From: Phenylobacterium sp. | GTDB lineage: Bacteria; Pseudomonadota; Alphaproteobacteria; Caulobacterales; Caulobacteraceae | Direction: 5' to 3' | Length of the DNA: 45,203 bases | NCBI RefSeq assembly: GCF_030697925.1 | Contig: NZ_JAUYOJ010000189.1 | Location: 1 to 45,203 of the forward strand | Shown: piece by piece, positions 32,215 to 45,081 of the stretch | Layout of the letters: every line of letters begins with the position of its first letter | Numbering within the stretch: position 1 is the stretch's first letter | Translations under genes and position numbers: made by a program | The notes under the pieces: model-generated | Told to the model about the DNA's origin: nothing | Database searches by the model: none | Seen by the model: only the letters and a program-made list of their open reading frames with translations

Positions 32215-34296
32215 TCAAAAGGGGACCGTCGACTCGAGGTGCTTCTCGACCTCGGCGCGGGTGGTCCAAAGGGTGCGATAGGTCTTCTTCGACAGGTGGT
32301 CGAGCTGGTCGCTGCGGTGCGGGGACCCCGGCTGGGTCGAGTTGCCATAGCTCATCAATCCCAGCGCCTTGATCGGGGTGGAGAACTCCACCATCGACAC
32401 CCAGGTCTCGCCGTGAACGGGCGTGCGCTTGCCGTCCTTGAGCGGGCTCCAGGTCATCACGTGGAAGACCCCGGTGTTGCCGAAGCCGCCGTTGCCCGGC
32501 AGGTCGACCTTGCCCAGGGCGAAGCGGGAGACCTCGCCGAACGGGCGGTCGATCGATCCGTAGCTGGCCTTCGCCTCCTGAGCCGCGGTCTTGAGCATGG
32601 CCACGGCCTGTGTCGGGTCCTTGAGGCCGACGGGCGTGTCGATGGGCTTGGCCGGATCCCAGCGGACCCGATAGTTGGCGTCGTTGTTATAGGTCGGACC
32701 GGAGAACTTCCGCGCCCAGGCCTCGAACAGCAGCGCGCCCTTCGCGTCGGCGTCGACGGTGCGGTCCCAGGCCTTGAGCACGGCCGCGGCTTCCAGGACC
32801 TCGGGGTCGGTGCTCTGCGCGGCGGCGGCCAGCAGGTCGTCCAGCACGCGCTCGGCCATGAGCACGTGGGTCGTTGTCTTGCGGGCGACGAAATCGTCGA
32901 AGGTGATCTTCGCGGCGTCGGCCATCAGGTGCGACGACTGCTGCGCGCGCAGCGACATTGGGCCCGGGTTGGCCATATAGGCCGGATAGTCCTTGGCCTG
33001 GATCGCCTGCGGCCAGGTCGAGACCCACGGCGGGTCGTTGGTGTTCTGCACATAGCCGCTGGGCGGATCGATGACCTTCGGAAGGTCCTCGTAGGGGTGC
33101 GTATCGGTCCACAGCGTGGCCGAGGTGTCGCCCGGCACGAGCTCGCGCCATTTGGCGACGTCGCCATCGGCGTGCTTGGGCAGGATGCCGTTGTAGAGAT
33201 ACTGGACGTGCCCTTCGCGATCGCCATAGACGATGTTGAACGACGGCACCTGCAGGCGCTTCATGATCGCCTGGTAGTCGGCGAAGCTCTTCGACTTGCC
33301 CATGTCCCAGTACTGGCGAAGTCCGCCGGGACGATCGAGGCCGGCGACGCGCACGGCGACCGTCTTGCCATCGGCCCGCGTGAACACCGGCCCGTGCACC
33401 GATGAACGGAGTTCCAACGGCTCGGTGCGGAGGGTCCCGTCCGGCTGCTTCACCTTCAGGCTGGCCGCCTTGGTCTCGAACGCCCGCACCTTCCCGTCGA
33501 GGAGATAGCCGCCGTCCGCGAGCTTCAGTTCGTAGTTGGTGGCCCCCAGGACGCCGTTGACGGTGTTGGTGAAGCCCATCCGGTCGTTGAACGCGAAGCG
33601 CAGCACCGGCAGGCCCACCTGCGTCGCCCCGTACATCTTGATGCCCGGCCCGTTCAGGTCGGCCTCGAAATAGGTGAGTTGGCTGGGCGCCCAAGGCAGG
33701 TGGGGGTTGGCCAACAGCAGGGTGTTCCCGCTGGCCGACTTCTTGGGCATGACGGCCCAGGCGTTCGAACCTGCGTCGGCGTTGCTGCCCATGGTCCGCG
33801 CCTGGGGCGCCACATAGACGTAGTTCATCAGCCGGTGGCCGTGGGCCATGACGTCGACGCCGGTGATCGGGAAGACCTGACGCACCGCGGGGTCGAGCTT
33901 TTCAGGGTGGGCCTTCGCATAGGCGTTCATGCCCGCGGCGAAGGCGTCAAGATTGGCGCGAAAGCTGGCCGGCTCCTGCCCGTACCAGGCCTTGGCGCGC
34001 TCATAGATGCCGTTGGCGATCACCCACTTGTCGGACTCGACCTCAGCCGCGCCCCAGTACTCGGCAGCGCGGCCGCGAGCCTGGCCGTAGAGCTTCACAA
34101 CCACGTCGCCGTGGTTCTGCGCCGTGGCGTAGCCAAAGCCATATAAGACCGAGGCCTCGTCTTTCCCGTAGATGTGCGGCACGCCGTAGGTGTCGTAGAG
34201 GATCTCGCCCTTCGGAGCGGCCTCGACGGCGGCCGGCGCCGCGGCGAGGCCCACCGCCAGCGCGGCGGCGATCATCAGATTCTTGGCCAAATACAC
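32215..34296 (-). CDS. Penicillin-acylase-family (Ntn hydrolase) periplasmic acylase
   Basis: 693 residues. Signal peptide up to about AAPAAVEA, then an A-chain-like part with DTYGVPHIYGKDEASVLYGFGYATAQ. The autocatalytic site is DAGSNAWAV; its Ser is the expected N-terminal nucleophile of the beta chain. Later NANDPPW-like and NAHLPW-like motifs (ANPHLPWAPSQL) match the family. Members hydrolyse N-acyl amides such as penicillins, acyl-homoserine lactones or siderophore precursors. GTG start 34296 with GAGG about ten bases upstream. Placement next to a TonB receptor suggests processing of an imported acylated compound (inference). Confidence 0.9.
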   Translation of the reverse strand: MYLAKNLMIAAALAVGLAAAPAAVEAAPKGEILYDTYGVPHIYGKDEASVLYGFGYATAQNHGDVVVKLYGQARGRAAEYWGAAEVESDKWVIANGIYERAKAWYGQEPASFRANLDAFAAGMNAYAKAHPEKLDPAVRQVFPITGVDVMAHGHRLMNYVYVAPQARTMGSNADAGSNAWAVMPKKSASGNTLLLANPHLPWAPSQLTYFEADLNGPGIKMYGATQVGLPVLRFAFNDRMGFTNTVNGVLGATNYELKLADGGYLLDGKVRAFETKAASLKVKQPDGTLRTEPLELRSSVHGPVFTRADGKTVAVRVAGLDRPGGLRQYWDMGKSKSFADYQAIMKRLQVPSFNIVYGDREGHVQYLYNGILPKHADGDVAKWRELVPGDTSATLWTDTHPYEDLPKVIDPPSGYVQNTNDPPWVSTWPQAIQAKDYPAYMANPGPMSLRAQQSSHLMADAAKITFDDFVARKTTTHVLMAERVLDDLLAAAAQSTDPEVLEAAAVLKAWDRTVDADAKGALLFEAWARKFSGPTYNNDANYRVRWDPAKPIDTPVGLKDPTQAVAMLKTAAQEAKASYGSIDRPFGEVSRFALGKVDLPGNGGFGNTGVFHVMTWSPLKDGKRTPVHGETWVSMVEFSTPIKALGLMSYGNSTQPGSPHRSDQLDHLSKKTYRTLWTTRAEVEKHLESTVPF

Positions 34297-34325
34297 GGCG
34301 CGTTTCCCTCAGGCGATCCCAGTCC

Positions 34326-37106
<2,781 letters not shown>

Positions 37107-37172
37107 GTTGCAAAGCCCCCTATGCGACGCCCTACCCCATCGAACGGACCGCGGTTGCGCCACCGCCATGTG

Positions 37173-37200
37173 GCCCGTGAAAAATTGTCAGCTCACGGGC
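37173..37200 (-). terminator. Hairpin overlapping fecR stop, possible attenuator between fecR and receptor gene
   Basis: GCCCGTGA at 37173-37180 pairs perfectly with TCACGGGC at 37193-37200 across a 12-base loop. It spans the FecR stop codon. On the minus strand no U-run follows the stem, so a classical terminator is not supported. It may instead limit read-through or stabilise the mRNA end. Confidence 0.35.
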
Positions 37201-38215
37201 GTTCGACCAGCAGGACCCCGCCGTCGGCCGTCGTTATCGCCTCGATCGGGAAGCTGGTGGTCAGGGCCGCCAGGAACTTGTCGGCCTCATCCACCTCGAA
37301 TCGGCCCCCGATCCGCAGCGCCTCGAGGCGGGCGTCGCCGATCACAATGGGCTGTTGGCGATAGCGATTGAACTCGGCCACCACCTGGGCGAGGGACTCG
37401 CCGTCGAACTCAAGCACCCCTTCCTGCCAGGCCGTGCGCTGCCGAAGGTGCTGGCCGTCGAGGGCGGTGGGGGCCACGGCGCCGGACCTGACCACCGCGC
37501 CGCCACCCGCCTTGACCTTCGCGGCAACCGGCGTCTCCCCGCGACCGGCCTCGGCCACAACGCCGACGACGCCCTGGGTGACCGTCAACTCCACGACGTC
37601 GGGTCGCATCCGGACATTGAACGCCGTGCCCAGCGCCCGGAAACGAGCGGCGCCGGCGTCGACCAGGAACGGGCGGCCGGCGTCGTGGGCGACCTCGAAC
37701 AGGGCCTCGCCCCTCACCAGCCTTATGCGCCGCTGCTTGTCGGTGAAGGCAAGTTCGATGGTTGAGGCGGTGTTCAAGGTCACGCGCGATCCGTCCGCCA
37801 GGGTGACCTGGCGCCGCTCGCCCACGCCCGTGCGATGCAATTCGACATTGCCGGCCAGCCGCCAGCCCACCGTCGCGGCGACCGCCGCGCTCGCCGCGGC
37901 CAGTGACCCGAACATCAGGCGCCGCCGGCTCGATCCCCCCGTGGACCTTGTCGACGCCGGGCTGTCGTGGCCGACGGCCTCGACGGCCAGGTCAAGCGAC
38001 GGGGGAGAGGCGCGCAGGCGTTCGGCGGATTCCCACGCCGCCTCCATGCGCGCGAACGCGACGGCATGGCGCGGATCGGCGCCCACCCAGGCATAAATCT
38101 CCCGACGTTCCGCGGGGCTGACGCCGCAGGCCAGCCTAGCGACGTAGGCGGCCGCCTGATCGTCGATCGCCTGCCAATCGCACGTCTTGTGGGGCGGTTC
38201 GCCCAAACTCGTCAT
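37193..38215 (-). CDS. fecR: FecR-family anti-sigma / sigma regulator
   Basis: About 340 residues. An N-terminal cytoplasmic DUF4880-like part (DDQAAAYVARLACGVSPAERREIYAWVGADPRHAVAFARMEAAW), one membrane helix (FGSLAAASAAVAATVGWRL), and a periplasmic FecR domain (GERRQVTLADGSRVTLNTASTIEL; EGVLEFDGESLAQVVAEFNRY). Relays receptor occupancy to the ECF sigma factor. ATG 38215 is taken because homologues start near here; its GAGG directly abuts the ATG and the reading frame overlaps the sigma gene by 80 bases, so the true start is uncertain. Confidence 0.88.
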   Translation of the reverse strand: MTSLGEPPHKTCDWQAIDDQAAAYVARLACGVSPAERREIYAWVGADPRHAVAFARMEAAWESAERLRASPPSLDLAVEAVGHDSPASTRSTGGSSRRRLMFGSLAAASAAVAATVGWRLAGNVELHRTGVGERRQVTLADGSRVTLNTASTIELAFTDKQRRIRLVRGEALFEVAHDAGRPFLVDAGAARFRALGTAFNVRMRPDVVELTVTQGVVGVVAEAGRGETPVAAKVKAGGGAVVRSGAVAPTALDGQHLRQRTAWQEGVLEFDGESLAQVVAEFNRYRQQPIVIGDARLEALRIGGRFEVDEADKFLAALTTSFPIEAITTADGGVLLVERP

Positions 38216-38726
38216 CCTCACGTTCCGCTCGCGCCTGAGCCACGAGCTTGAGCGCTTTGACAAGATGCTTCTCGACCGTGGAAACGGACAGGCTCATCTG
38301 GACCGCTATGGCGGCGAGAGAAAGGTCATGCACGCGCCGCAGCAAGAAGACCTTTCGCGGCTGCGGCGGCAAGCGGTCAACCAGACGCTGGAGCCAGCGC
38401 AGTTCGTCTCGCGCCTGGATCTGCCGCTCCACCGCCGCATCGTCAGAGCGCAGGACATCGAGGTCGGCGACGAAGTCCAGGGACACGATGGTCTCGCGGC
38501 GCAGGGCGTCGATCAACAGGTTGCGGGCGACCGTCATGAGGTAGGCGCGGCCAGAGGTGACCCGTGCAAAATCCTGAATCTGATAAGCGCGGGCCAAGCT
38601 CTCGGCCACCAGGTTCTCCACATCAAAGCCAGCTGGACAGATGCGTCGCAGGCGGGCGCGCACGGCCGCCTCGTGAGGCAGGATGACGGCTTTGAACCAC
38701 TCCAACCGAACGAGCAGTTCGCTCAT
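38136..38726 (-). CDS. fecI: FecI-like ECF RNA polymerase sigma factor
   Basis: 196 residues. Sigma region 2 includes DVENLVAESLARAYQIQDFARVTSGRAYLMTVARNLLIDALRR, and region 4 has LPPQPRKVFLLRRVHDLSLAAIAVQMSLSVSTVEKHLVKAL (HTH). Cytoplasmic; expected to direct transcription of the receptor locus when the FecR signal is released. ATG 38726 has a GGGGG purine stretch about six bases upstream. First gene of the locus 38726-30690. Confidence 0.91.
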   Translation of the reverse strand: MSELLVRLEWFKAVILPHEAAVRARLRRICPAGFDVENLVAESLARAYQIQDFARVTSGRAYLMTVARNLLIDALRRETIVSLDFVADLDVLRSDDAAVERQIQARDELRWLQRLVDRLPPQPRKVFLLRRVHDLSLAAIAVQMSLSVSTVEKHLVKALKLVAQARAEREDDEFGRTAPQDVRLAGDRRSGGRLRR

Positions 38727-38917
38727 CCCGCGCCCCCGACAGGTACTTCCACGACAATGAGATGACAGTCCGCGCACGCTTGCGCGACGATGTCCAGACG
38801 CCCTCGCCGTCCCGTCGGCCAAGCGGAATGCGGCGACCGCGCATGGCGGAAAATCAGGCGCCGGCTCGTTCAGGAACCGACAGAAGCGGTTGTCCTGGAC
38901 GTGTTGGCGAGGTGTGA

Positions 38918-40204
38918 GTGTCGAAATATCTGGCAGGCGGACGCCGCCTGAAGTCGATCATCGGGGGGTCCACCGGCAACCTGGTGGAGTGGTACGACTG
39001 GTACGTCTACTCAGCGTTCACGCTCTATTTCGCACCGTCGTTCTTCCCCTCCGACGACCCCACGGCCCAGCTGCTGAGCGCCGCGGCGGTGTTCGCCGTG
39101 GGGTTCGTCGTCCGCCCGCTCGGCGCCTGGATCATGGGCGTCTATGCCGACCGGAACGGCCGCAAGTCGGGACTGACCCTGTCGGTCACCCTGATGTGCC
39201 TGGGCTCGTTGATGATCGCGGTGGCGCCCACCCACGCCCAGGTTGGCGCGCTGTCGCCGCTGGTCCTGCTCGCTGCGCGCCTGCTGCAGGGCCTGTCGGT
39301 GGGGGGCGAGTACGGCGCGTCGGCCACCTATCTCTCCGAGATGGCCGGACGGGAACGGCGCGGCTTCTTCTCCAGCTTTCAATACGTGACGCTGATCTGC
39401 GGCCAGCTTCTGGCGCTATGCGTGCTGCTGGTCCTGCAGTCGATCCTGCCGCCCGCCGACCTGGAAAGCTGGGGCTGGCGCATCCCCTTCGGGATCGGCG
39501 GTCTCCTGGCCATCGCGGTGTTCTACATCCGGCGCGGGCTCATGGAGACCGAGAGCTTCCAGAACGTCAAGGCGACCGCCAGCATGGGGTCCAGCGGCTG
39601 GATCCTGTTCCGCCACTATCCGCGTCAGGCCTTCCTGGTGATCGCGCTCACCGCTGGAGGGACGCTCGCCTTCTATGCCTATTCGACCTACATGCAGAAG
39701 TTCCTGGTCAACACGTCCGGCTTCAGCCGGGAGGCGGCCACCGAGATCACCGCGGCCGCCCTGTTCGTCTTCATGCTGCTGCAGCCGCTGGCGGGGTGGC
39801 TATCGGACAGGATCGGCCGCCGGCCGCTGCTGATCGCCTTCGGGACCTGCGGCGCGCTTTTCACCTATCCGATCTTCCGGCTGCTGGAGGAGGCGGACAA
39901 CTCCTTCACGGCCTTCCTGCTCGCCCTTGGCGCGCTGGTGATCGTCACCGGCTACACGGCCATCAACGCCGTGGTGAAGGCGGAGTTGTTCCCGGCCCAC
40001 ATCCGCGCCCTGGGCGTCGCCCTGCCCTACGCCCTGGCCAACGCGCTTTTCGGCGGGACTGCCGAGTATGTCGCCCTGTGGTTCAAGAGCATGGACCTGG
40101 AACGCGGCTTCTATTGGTACGTCACCGCGATGATCGCGCTCTCGCTGCTGGTCTATCTGCGCATGCCTGAGACCCGCAAGGTGAGCGAGATCGCCGAGGA
40201 CTGA
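38918..40204 (+). CDS. MFS transporter, metabolite:H+ symporter (KgtP/ProP-like)
   Basis: 428 residues with 12 predicted helices. It begins with STGNLVEWYDWYVYSAF, typical of the metabolite:proton symporter branch (citrate, alpha-ketoglutarate, proline/betaine). The inter-helix motifs are GVYADRNGRKSGL (MFS motif A) and its second copy GWLSDRIGRRPLL; RLLQGLSVGGEYGASATYLSEMA is the helix 4-5 signature. GTG 38918 has GAGG five bases upstream. Divergent from the sigma gene with a 191-base gap. Substrate likely a carboxylate (inference). Confidence 0.92.
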   Translation: MSKYLAGGRRLKSIIGGSTGNLVEWYDWYVYSAFTLYFAPSFFPSDDPTAQLLSAAAVFAVGFVVRPLGAWIMGVYADRNGRKSGLTLSVTLMCLGSLMIAVAPTHAQVGALSPLVLLAARLLQGLSVGGEYGASATYLSEMAGRERRGFFSSFQYVTLICGQLLALCVLLVLQSILPPADLESWGWRIPFGIGGLLAIAVFYIRRGLMETESFQNVKATASMGSSGWILFRHYPRQAFLVIALTAGGTLAFYAYSTYMQKFLVNTSGFSREAATEITAAALFVFMLLQPLAGWLSDRIGRRPLLIAFGTCGALFTYPIFRLLEEADNSFTAFLLALGALVIVTGYTAINAVVKAELFPAHIRALGVALPYALANALFGGTAEYVALWFKSMDLERGFYWYVTAMIALSLLVYLRMPETRKVSEIAED

Positions 40205-40270
40205 CGGCCTAGCCAACACGACGGCCCAAAAACGGCCACTCATGCTTCCGCCGAGTCGTTGAAAACATGG

Positions 40271-40342
<72 letters not shown>

Positions 40343-40510
40343 ATTATCAACTACTTAGATACCTAGACCAACGATCCCTGGCTCTTTTTTGGCTCTCATG
40401 TGCTGATGTTCCAATGCGGGGTGGTTCTTGCAGACGAGGACGCGTGTTGCAAGCTCGGCGGTCATGCGCGCCAATCGTCGCCCCTTGAACGCTGCCTCAC
40501 ACTTCCATGC

Positions 40511-40771
40511 CTAGAAAAAGGAACGGCCGAATTTTGGAGTCGGCTCATAGGGAAATGCGATGGCCTCTTCGAAGAAGCCATCGAGCCATGGATTGGCGTG
40601 GTACCGGAACTCCCGACGTTCTCCACCAGTAAAGGCGTCAATGAGGGCGGGGCGTTCGGTGCGGTAGAATATCCGCTCACGAGAATAGATCTGCACTACC
40701 TCGTTGAAGAACCTAACCTCGTCTCGGTTCAGCCGGATTGTGACCATCGGTGGTTCTGTCCGGTAGCTCAT
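40511..40771 (-). pseudogene. Short ORF of unknown family, probably a gene fragment
   Basis: About 86 residues from MSYRTEPPMVTIRLN to TPKFGRSFF. Composition and aromatic content look like real protein (VRFFNEVVQIYSRERIFYRT; FRYHANPWLDGFFEEA), but no ribosome site precedes ATG 40771 and the frame stays open further upstream into unrelated sequence. Because all neighbours are gene remnants, I regard it as the 3' remnant of a larger gene. Family not recognised. Confidence 0.4.
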
Positions 40772-40875
40772 GGGACGCGAGTACGCGACCGCAGTGGTGG
40801 GTGTTAGCCCTCCGCTCTGGCACGCTGAGTGGCTCGCCGACCGCCCAATCCACCCGCCCATGGCTCAGAAGATCA

Positions 40876-41607
40876 GACGACTGCGTCGCCATCTGCATTG
40901 AGCGCTCCATTGAGATGGTCGTCGGGCTGCTGGCCATCCTCAAGGCCGGCGCAGCGTACCTTCCGCTTGATCCCGCCTATCCGCCCGAGCGGCTGACCTT
41001 CATGCTCGAAGACAGCGCGCCTCGATTGGCGCTCATCGGACGTCCGACGCCCGATGCAGTTACCGAAGCCCTAGCCAATCTGCACCTGTCGCCCACGGTG
41101 CTTGACCTGGTCGCTGATGAGGCGCTCTGGGCAAATTGCTCCACGACCAACCTAGATTCCCAAAGCCTTGGGCTTACACCGCGCCACCTTGCGTATGTGA
41201 TTTATACGTCAGGCTCCACGGGCGCCCCAAAGGGCGCGATGGTGGAACACCGCGGCGTGGTCGCACTCGCTGCCGACCGCACGTTCGTCTGGCTTCAGCC
41301 TGGAGATCGGGTCGCACAGGCCGCAAACGCATCATACGACGCCGTGACATTTGAACTTTGGAGCGTGTTGCTGAACGGCGCCGAGGTTCATGGCCTTAGT
41401 CGGGAACTCACTCTCAGCCTACCGTCCTTCGCCGAAGCGCTTCGGTCAGACCGCTTCGATGGGCTCTTCCTGACGACAGCCCTGTTCAATGAAGTCTCCG
41501 CCCACGATCCGCACGCCTTCGCCGGCCTGTCGTTCGTCTTATTTGGCGGAGAACAGGTGAATGTGCCGGCGGTGACCGCGCGACGTCACAGGCTGGGAGC
41601 GGATTAG
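40876..41607 (+). pseudogene. NRPS adenylation-domain fragment (core motifs A2-A4)
   Basis: In frame +1. DDCVAICIERS leads into A2 (LKAGAAYLPLDPAYPPERL), then A3 (YTSGSTGAPKGAMVEHRGV), then the substrate-pocket region (ASYDAVTFELWSVLLNGAEV, GLSFVLFGGEQVN). Sequence before residue DDC does not match an adenylation domain (A1 missing). After GGEQVN the frame runs into a stop at 41605. The rest of the domain continues in another frame, so this is a broken gene. Nonribosomal peptide synthetases activate amino acids as aminoacyl-AMP; this piece cannot function alone. Confidence 0.85.
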
Positions 41608-41612
41608 CCGCG

Positions 41613-42782
<1,170 letters not shown>

Positions 42783-43042
42783 GATTTTATCCCGCCCCGG
42801 TCGCGCGTAGTGGCGTGCATCCTTGCGTCTAGGGGCGCAACACATTCGCGAGGGACACATTGTCGATCAGTGTCGACGATTGTTCCATATCAATCTATCC
42901 GGAGCACCGAGATCAATAAAAAATCTATCGCGCGACACTACATTTCGCTCCGGGGTCGGTGGGTGCTCGCCCCGCCCATGTATATCTCGGGCGTTAGTCT
43001 ACCGGGGGGCGGCGCGCGCTTTCCACGCTCTGCGGTGCAATG
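42783..43042. other. 260-base stretch without recognisable gene
   Basis: Lower GC than its surroundings in its middle part (an ATCAATAAAAAATCT segment near 42910). Open frames cross it but none has a ribosome site or recognisable protein sequence. It may hold a leftover promoter for the downstream acetyltransferase-like ORFs. Confidence 0.4.
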
Positions 43043-43468
43043 TAGACGCCCCCCCCCTGGCAACCGCCCCCCGTCTACGGCTGGGCTGATTTCTATGTTG
43101 TCGAGAAGGCTGGAAGCATCGTGGCCTGCGGCGGCCTTTGGGACAGAGGTCGCAATATGCGGGAGATCTGGCGCTCCTCGGTCGGTGAGCCTGACCGTCG
43201 CGTCGAAGTCGCCGCCGCGCTCGATCTTGGGTACGAGGACGGCCACGAGGATGCGATGGCGAGAGTCCTTCGCGATTTCGCGTCCAAGGCCGCAGCCCTT
43301 GGCCGGCAGTCACTTGTGGGCGATCTCGGACATATGCCGGCTGTGACGGACCTCCTCGACGACCTCGAGGTGCGGTGGGAGTCAAGGATCCTAGAGTGGA
43401 CGCCTTACCTGCCGAAGGGGCTCCCCCAGGAGCTAGGGGAATGCTTCGTCAATCTCCGTTACTGGTGA
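43043..43468 (+). pseudogene. N-terminally truncated GNAT-like ORF
   Basis: The frame opens after a stop at 43040-43042 and reads without a proper start into VYGWADFYVVEKAGSIVACGGLWDRGRNMREIW, a GNAT-like beta-strand region, and continues to a stop at 43466. The first good start codon inside (GTG 43121) has no ribosome site. The preceding protein part appears to have been lost. It overlaps the following intact GNAT gene by 28 bases, as in an operon pair. Assignment to GNAT is moderate. Confidence 0.5.
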
Positions 43469-44229
43469 AATCCGTGGATGAGACTGAGGAACTCATCGGG
43501 CTCTGCGTACGTGCGCTTGTCGCCCAAATGGGCGATGTGCCTGGCGTCGAAATGCATATGACTCGAAACTGCATTCTGGGTCTGACCGGCGAACCTTCGG
43601 CCGATTTCAACATGCTAACCCTGGGGCATAACCCCGATGCTGAAGGCTTCCTCACCCAATCGGTTGGGCGCGCGAGGGCGAGGGGACTGCCGCTCCTAGG
43701 CATGATGAGTCCGCATGTGGTGGAAACCCTAGCACCGGTAGCGATAGGGCTAGGCATGACCCAGGTGGGAACGGCGCCATTGATGGTCCTGCGGGCTGGG
43801 GTGACCATTCAACGAGGCCAACCCCTCAAGGTGAGCCGGGCCCTGGGCCCCGCGCTGGTCGGCGCAGCGGGCGATCTGGTAGCGGCCGCCTTTAGCTCGC
43901 CGCGGGACGTGATCGCTAGGTGCATCGATGTTGTGGTGACTGAGACCGCAGGCGTTGAAACCTACCTAGGCTCAGGTGATGACGGACCAATCTGCACCGT
44001 CTCGGTGACGCCCACAGGCAACACCGCTGGGATCTCGCTGATGGCTACGGCGCCAGAGCACCAGCGGCAGGGCGCGGGACGGGCGCTGCTGAGCCATGTG
44101 ATTGAAGACTATCGCGCTCGCGGCGTGGTGCGCTTTTACTTAACCGCCACCGAGGCGGGCCTGCCGCTATATGCAAGCCTCGGCTTTGAGACCATCGCTG
44201 AATTGTCGGCTTGGATTTTGGAGCCCTAG
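43441..44229 (+). CDS. GNAT-family N-acetyltransferase
   Basis: 262 residues. The C-terminal half has the acetyl-CoA motif A: GISLMATAPEHQRQGAGRALLSHVIEDYRARG (R/Q-x2-G-x-G/A in QRQGAG), followed by YLTATEAGLPLYASLGFETIAEL, motif B. The N-terminal half (FNMLTLGHNPDAEGFL) looks like a degenerate second GNAT-type domain. ATG 43441 has AGGAG nine bases upstream. The stop TAG lies in the CTAG flanking the adjacent IS, so the gene ends exactly where mobile DNA begins. Substrate unknown. Confidence 0.75.
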   Translation: MLRQSPLLVKSVDETEELIGLCVRALVAQMGDVPGVEMHMTRNCILGLTGEPSADFNMLTLGHNPDAEGFLTQSVGRARARGLPLLGMMSPHVVETLAPVAIGLGMTQVGTAPLMVLRAGVTIQRGQPLKVSRALGPALVGAAGDLVAAAFSSPRDVIARCIDVVVTETAGVETYLGSGDDGPICTVSVTPTGNTAGISLMATAPEHQRQGAGRALLSHVIEDYRARGVVRFYLTATEAGLPLYASLGFETIAELSAWILEP

Positions 44230-45065
44230 GCTCCGGACCCATAAAGCGGATTCACGTTGTGCCCGAACAGTGATTCAAAGCTCTTCAAAAGGAGGGCTTC
44301 GATGAGCGAAGTGTTCTGGTTGAGCGAGACGCAGTTTTCTCGGCTTGAGCCGCTGCTGCCGAAGGATACCCGGGGCAAGCCACGGGTGGACGATCAGCGG
44401 GTGATCTCCGGGATCGTCCATGTGCTGGCCAGCGGGGGCCGGTGGGCGGATGCGCCGCCGGTCTATGGCCCGCGCAAGACGCTCTACAACCGGTTCGTCC
44501 GCTGGGCCGCCAAGGGTGTCTGGCGAGACGCCTTCGAGGCGCTGGCCGCCGCGGGTGGACCGCCGGCCGAGCTGATGCTCGACTCGACCCACGCCAAGGC
44601 CCATCGCTGCGCCGCCGGCGGAAAAGGGGGGCTCAAGCCCAGGCCATAGGCCGCTCGCGCGGCGGTCGAACCACCAAGATCCACGCCATGGTCGACGGGC
44701 GCGGCCGGCCGGTCGCCTTGGCGATCACCGCGGGCCAACTCGGCGACGCCCGCGCCGCCATCGACCTGATCGCCGCCGTCGCACCGTCCCAGAGCCTGGC
44801 CGCCGACACCGCTTACGACAGCGACGCCATCCGCCGCTTCCTGATCGAGCGCGGCACGATCCCGGTGATCCCCAACAATCCCACCCGCAAGCGCCATCAC
44901 CCCTTCGACGCCCAGGCCTACAAACGCCGCAACCTCATCGAACGCATGTTCTGCAGGCTCAAGGACTTCCGACGCGTCGCCACCCGATACGACAAGCTCG
45001 CGGCCAACTACGCAGCCACCGTACACCTCGCAGCCATCATGATTTGGTGGTTATGAGTCCGGAGC
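44230..45065 (+). mobile_element. Complete IS5-family (IS427-group-like) insertion sequence
   Basis: Terminal inverted repeats are GCTCCGGACCCATAA (44230-44244) and its complement GCTCCGGACTCATAA (45051-45065), 14 of 15 bases matching. Both ends abut CTAG (44226-44229 and 45066-45069), consistent with a target duplication or CTAG/TA target. Length 836 bases, normal for the group. Carries one transposase in two overlapping frames. Confidence 0.88.
44302..45056 (+). CDS. IS5-family transposase made by -1 frameshift (orfA/orfB)
   Basis: orfA starts ATG 44302 (GGAGGG upstream) and stops at 44649. orfB runs in the -1 frame to the stop at 45054-45056. Slippery heptamer A-AAA-GGG lies at 44622-44628, so the fusion reads HRCAAGGKGG then AQAIGRSRGGRTTKIHAMVDG. 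Catalytic DDE residues: Asp in LMLDSTHAKAHR, Asp in ADTAYDSDAIR, Glu in NLIERMFCRLKDFRR. Both halves intact, so the element may be active. The IS427 group commonly uses such frameshifting. Confidence 0.88.
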
Positions 45066-45081
45066 CTAGAGCATGACCGTT

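Noticed and set aside
38890..40170. 426-codon open frame in the same strand as the MFS gene
   Set aside because: Frame-shifted shadow. The MFS frame at 38918 shows helices and family motifs, while this one is arginine/proline-rich.
40205..40270. Rho-independent terminator between the MFS gene and tRNA
   Set aside because: Only a four-base GGCC self-pair around CAAAAAC is visible, and no U-run follows the stem in either direction.
40400..40807. 135-codon open frame on the plus strand right of the tRNA
   Set aside because: No homology or ribosome site. The opposite strand (40511-40771) looks more protein-like.
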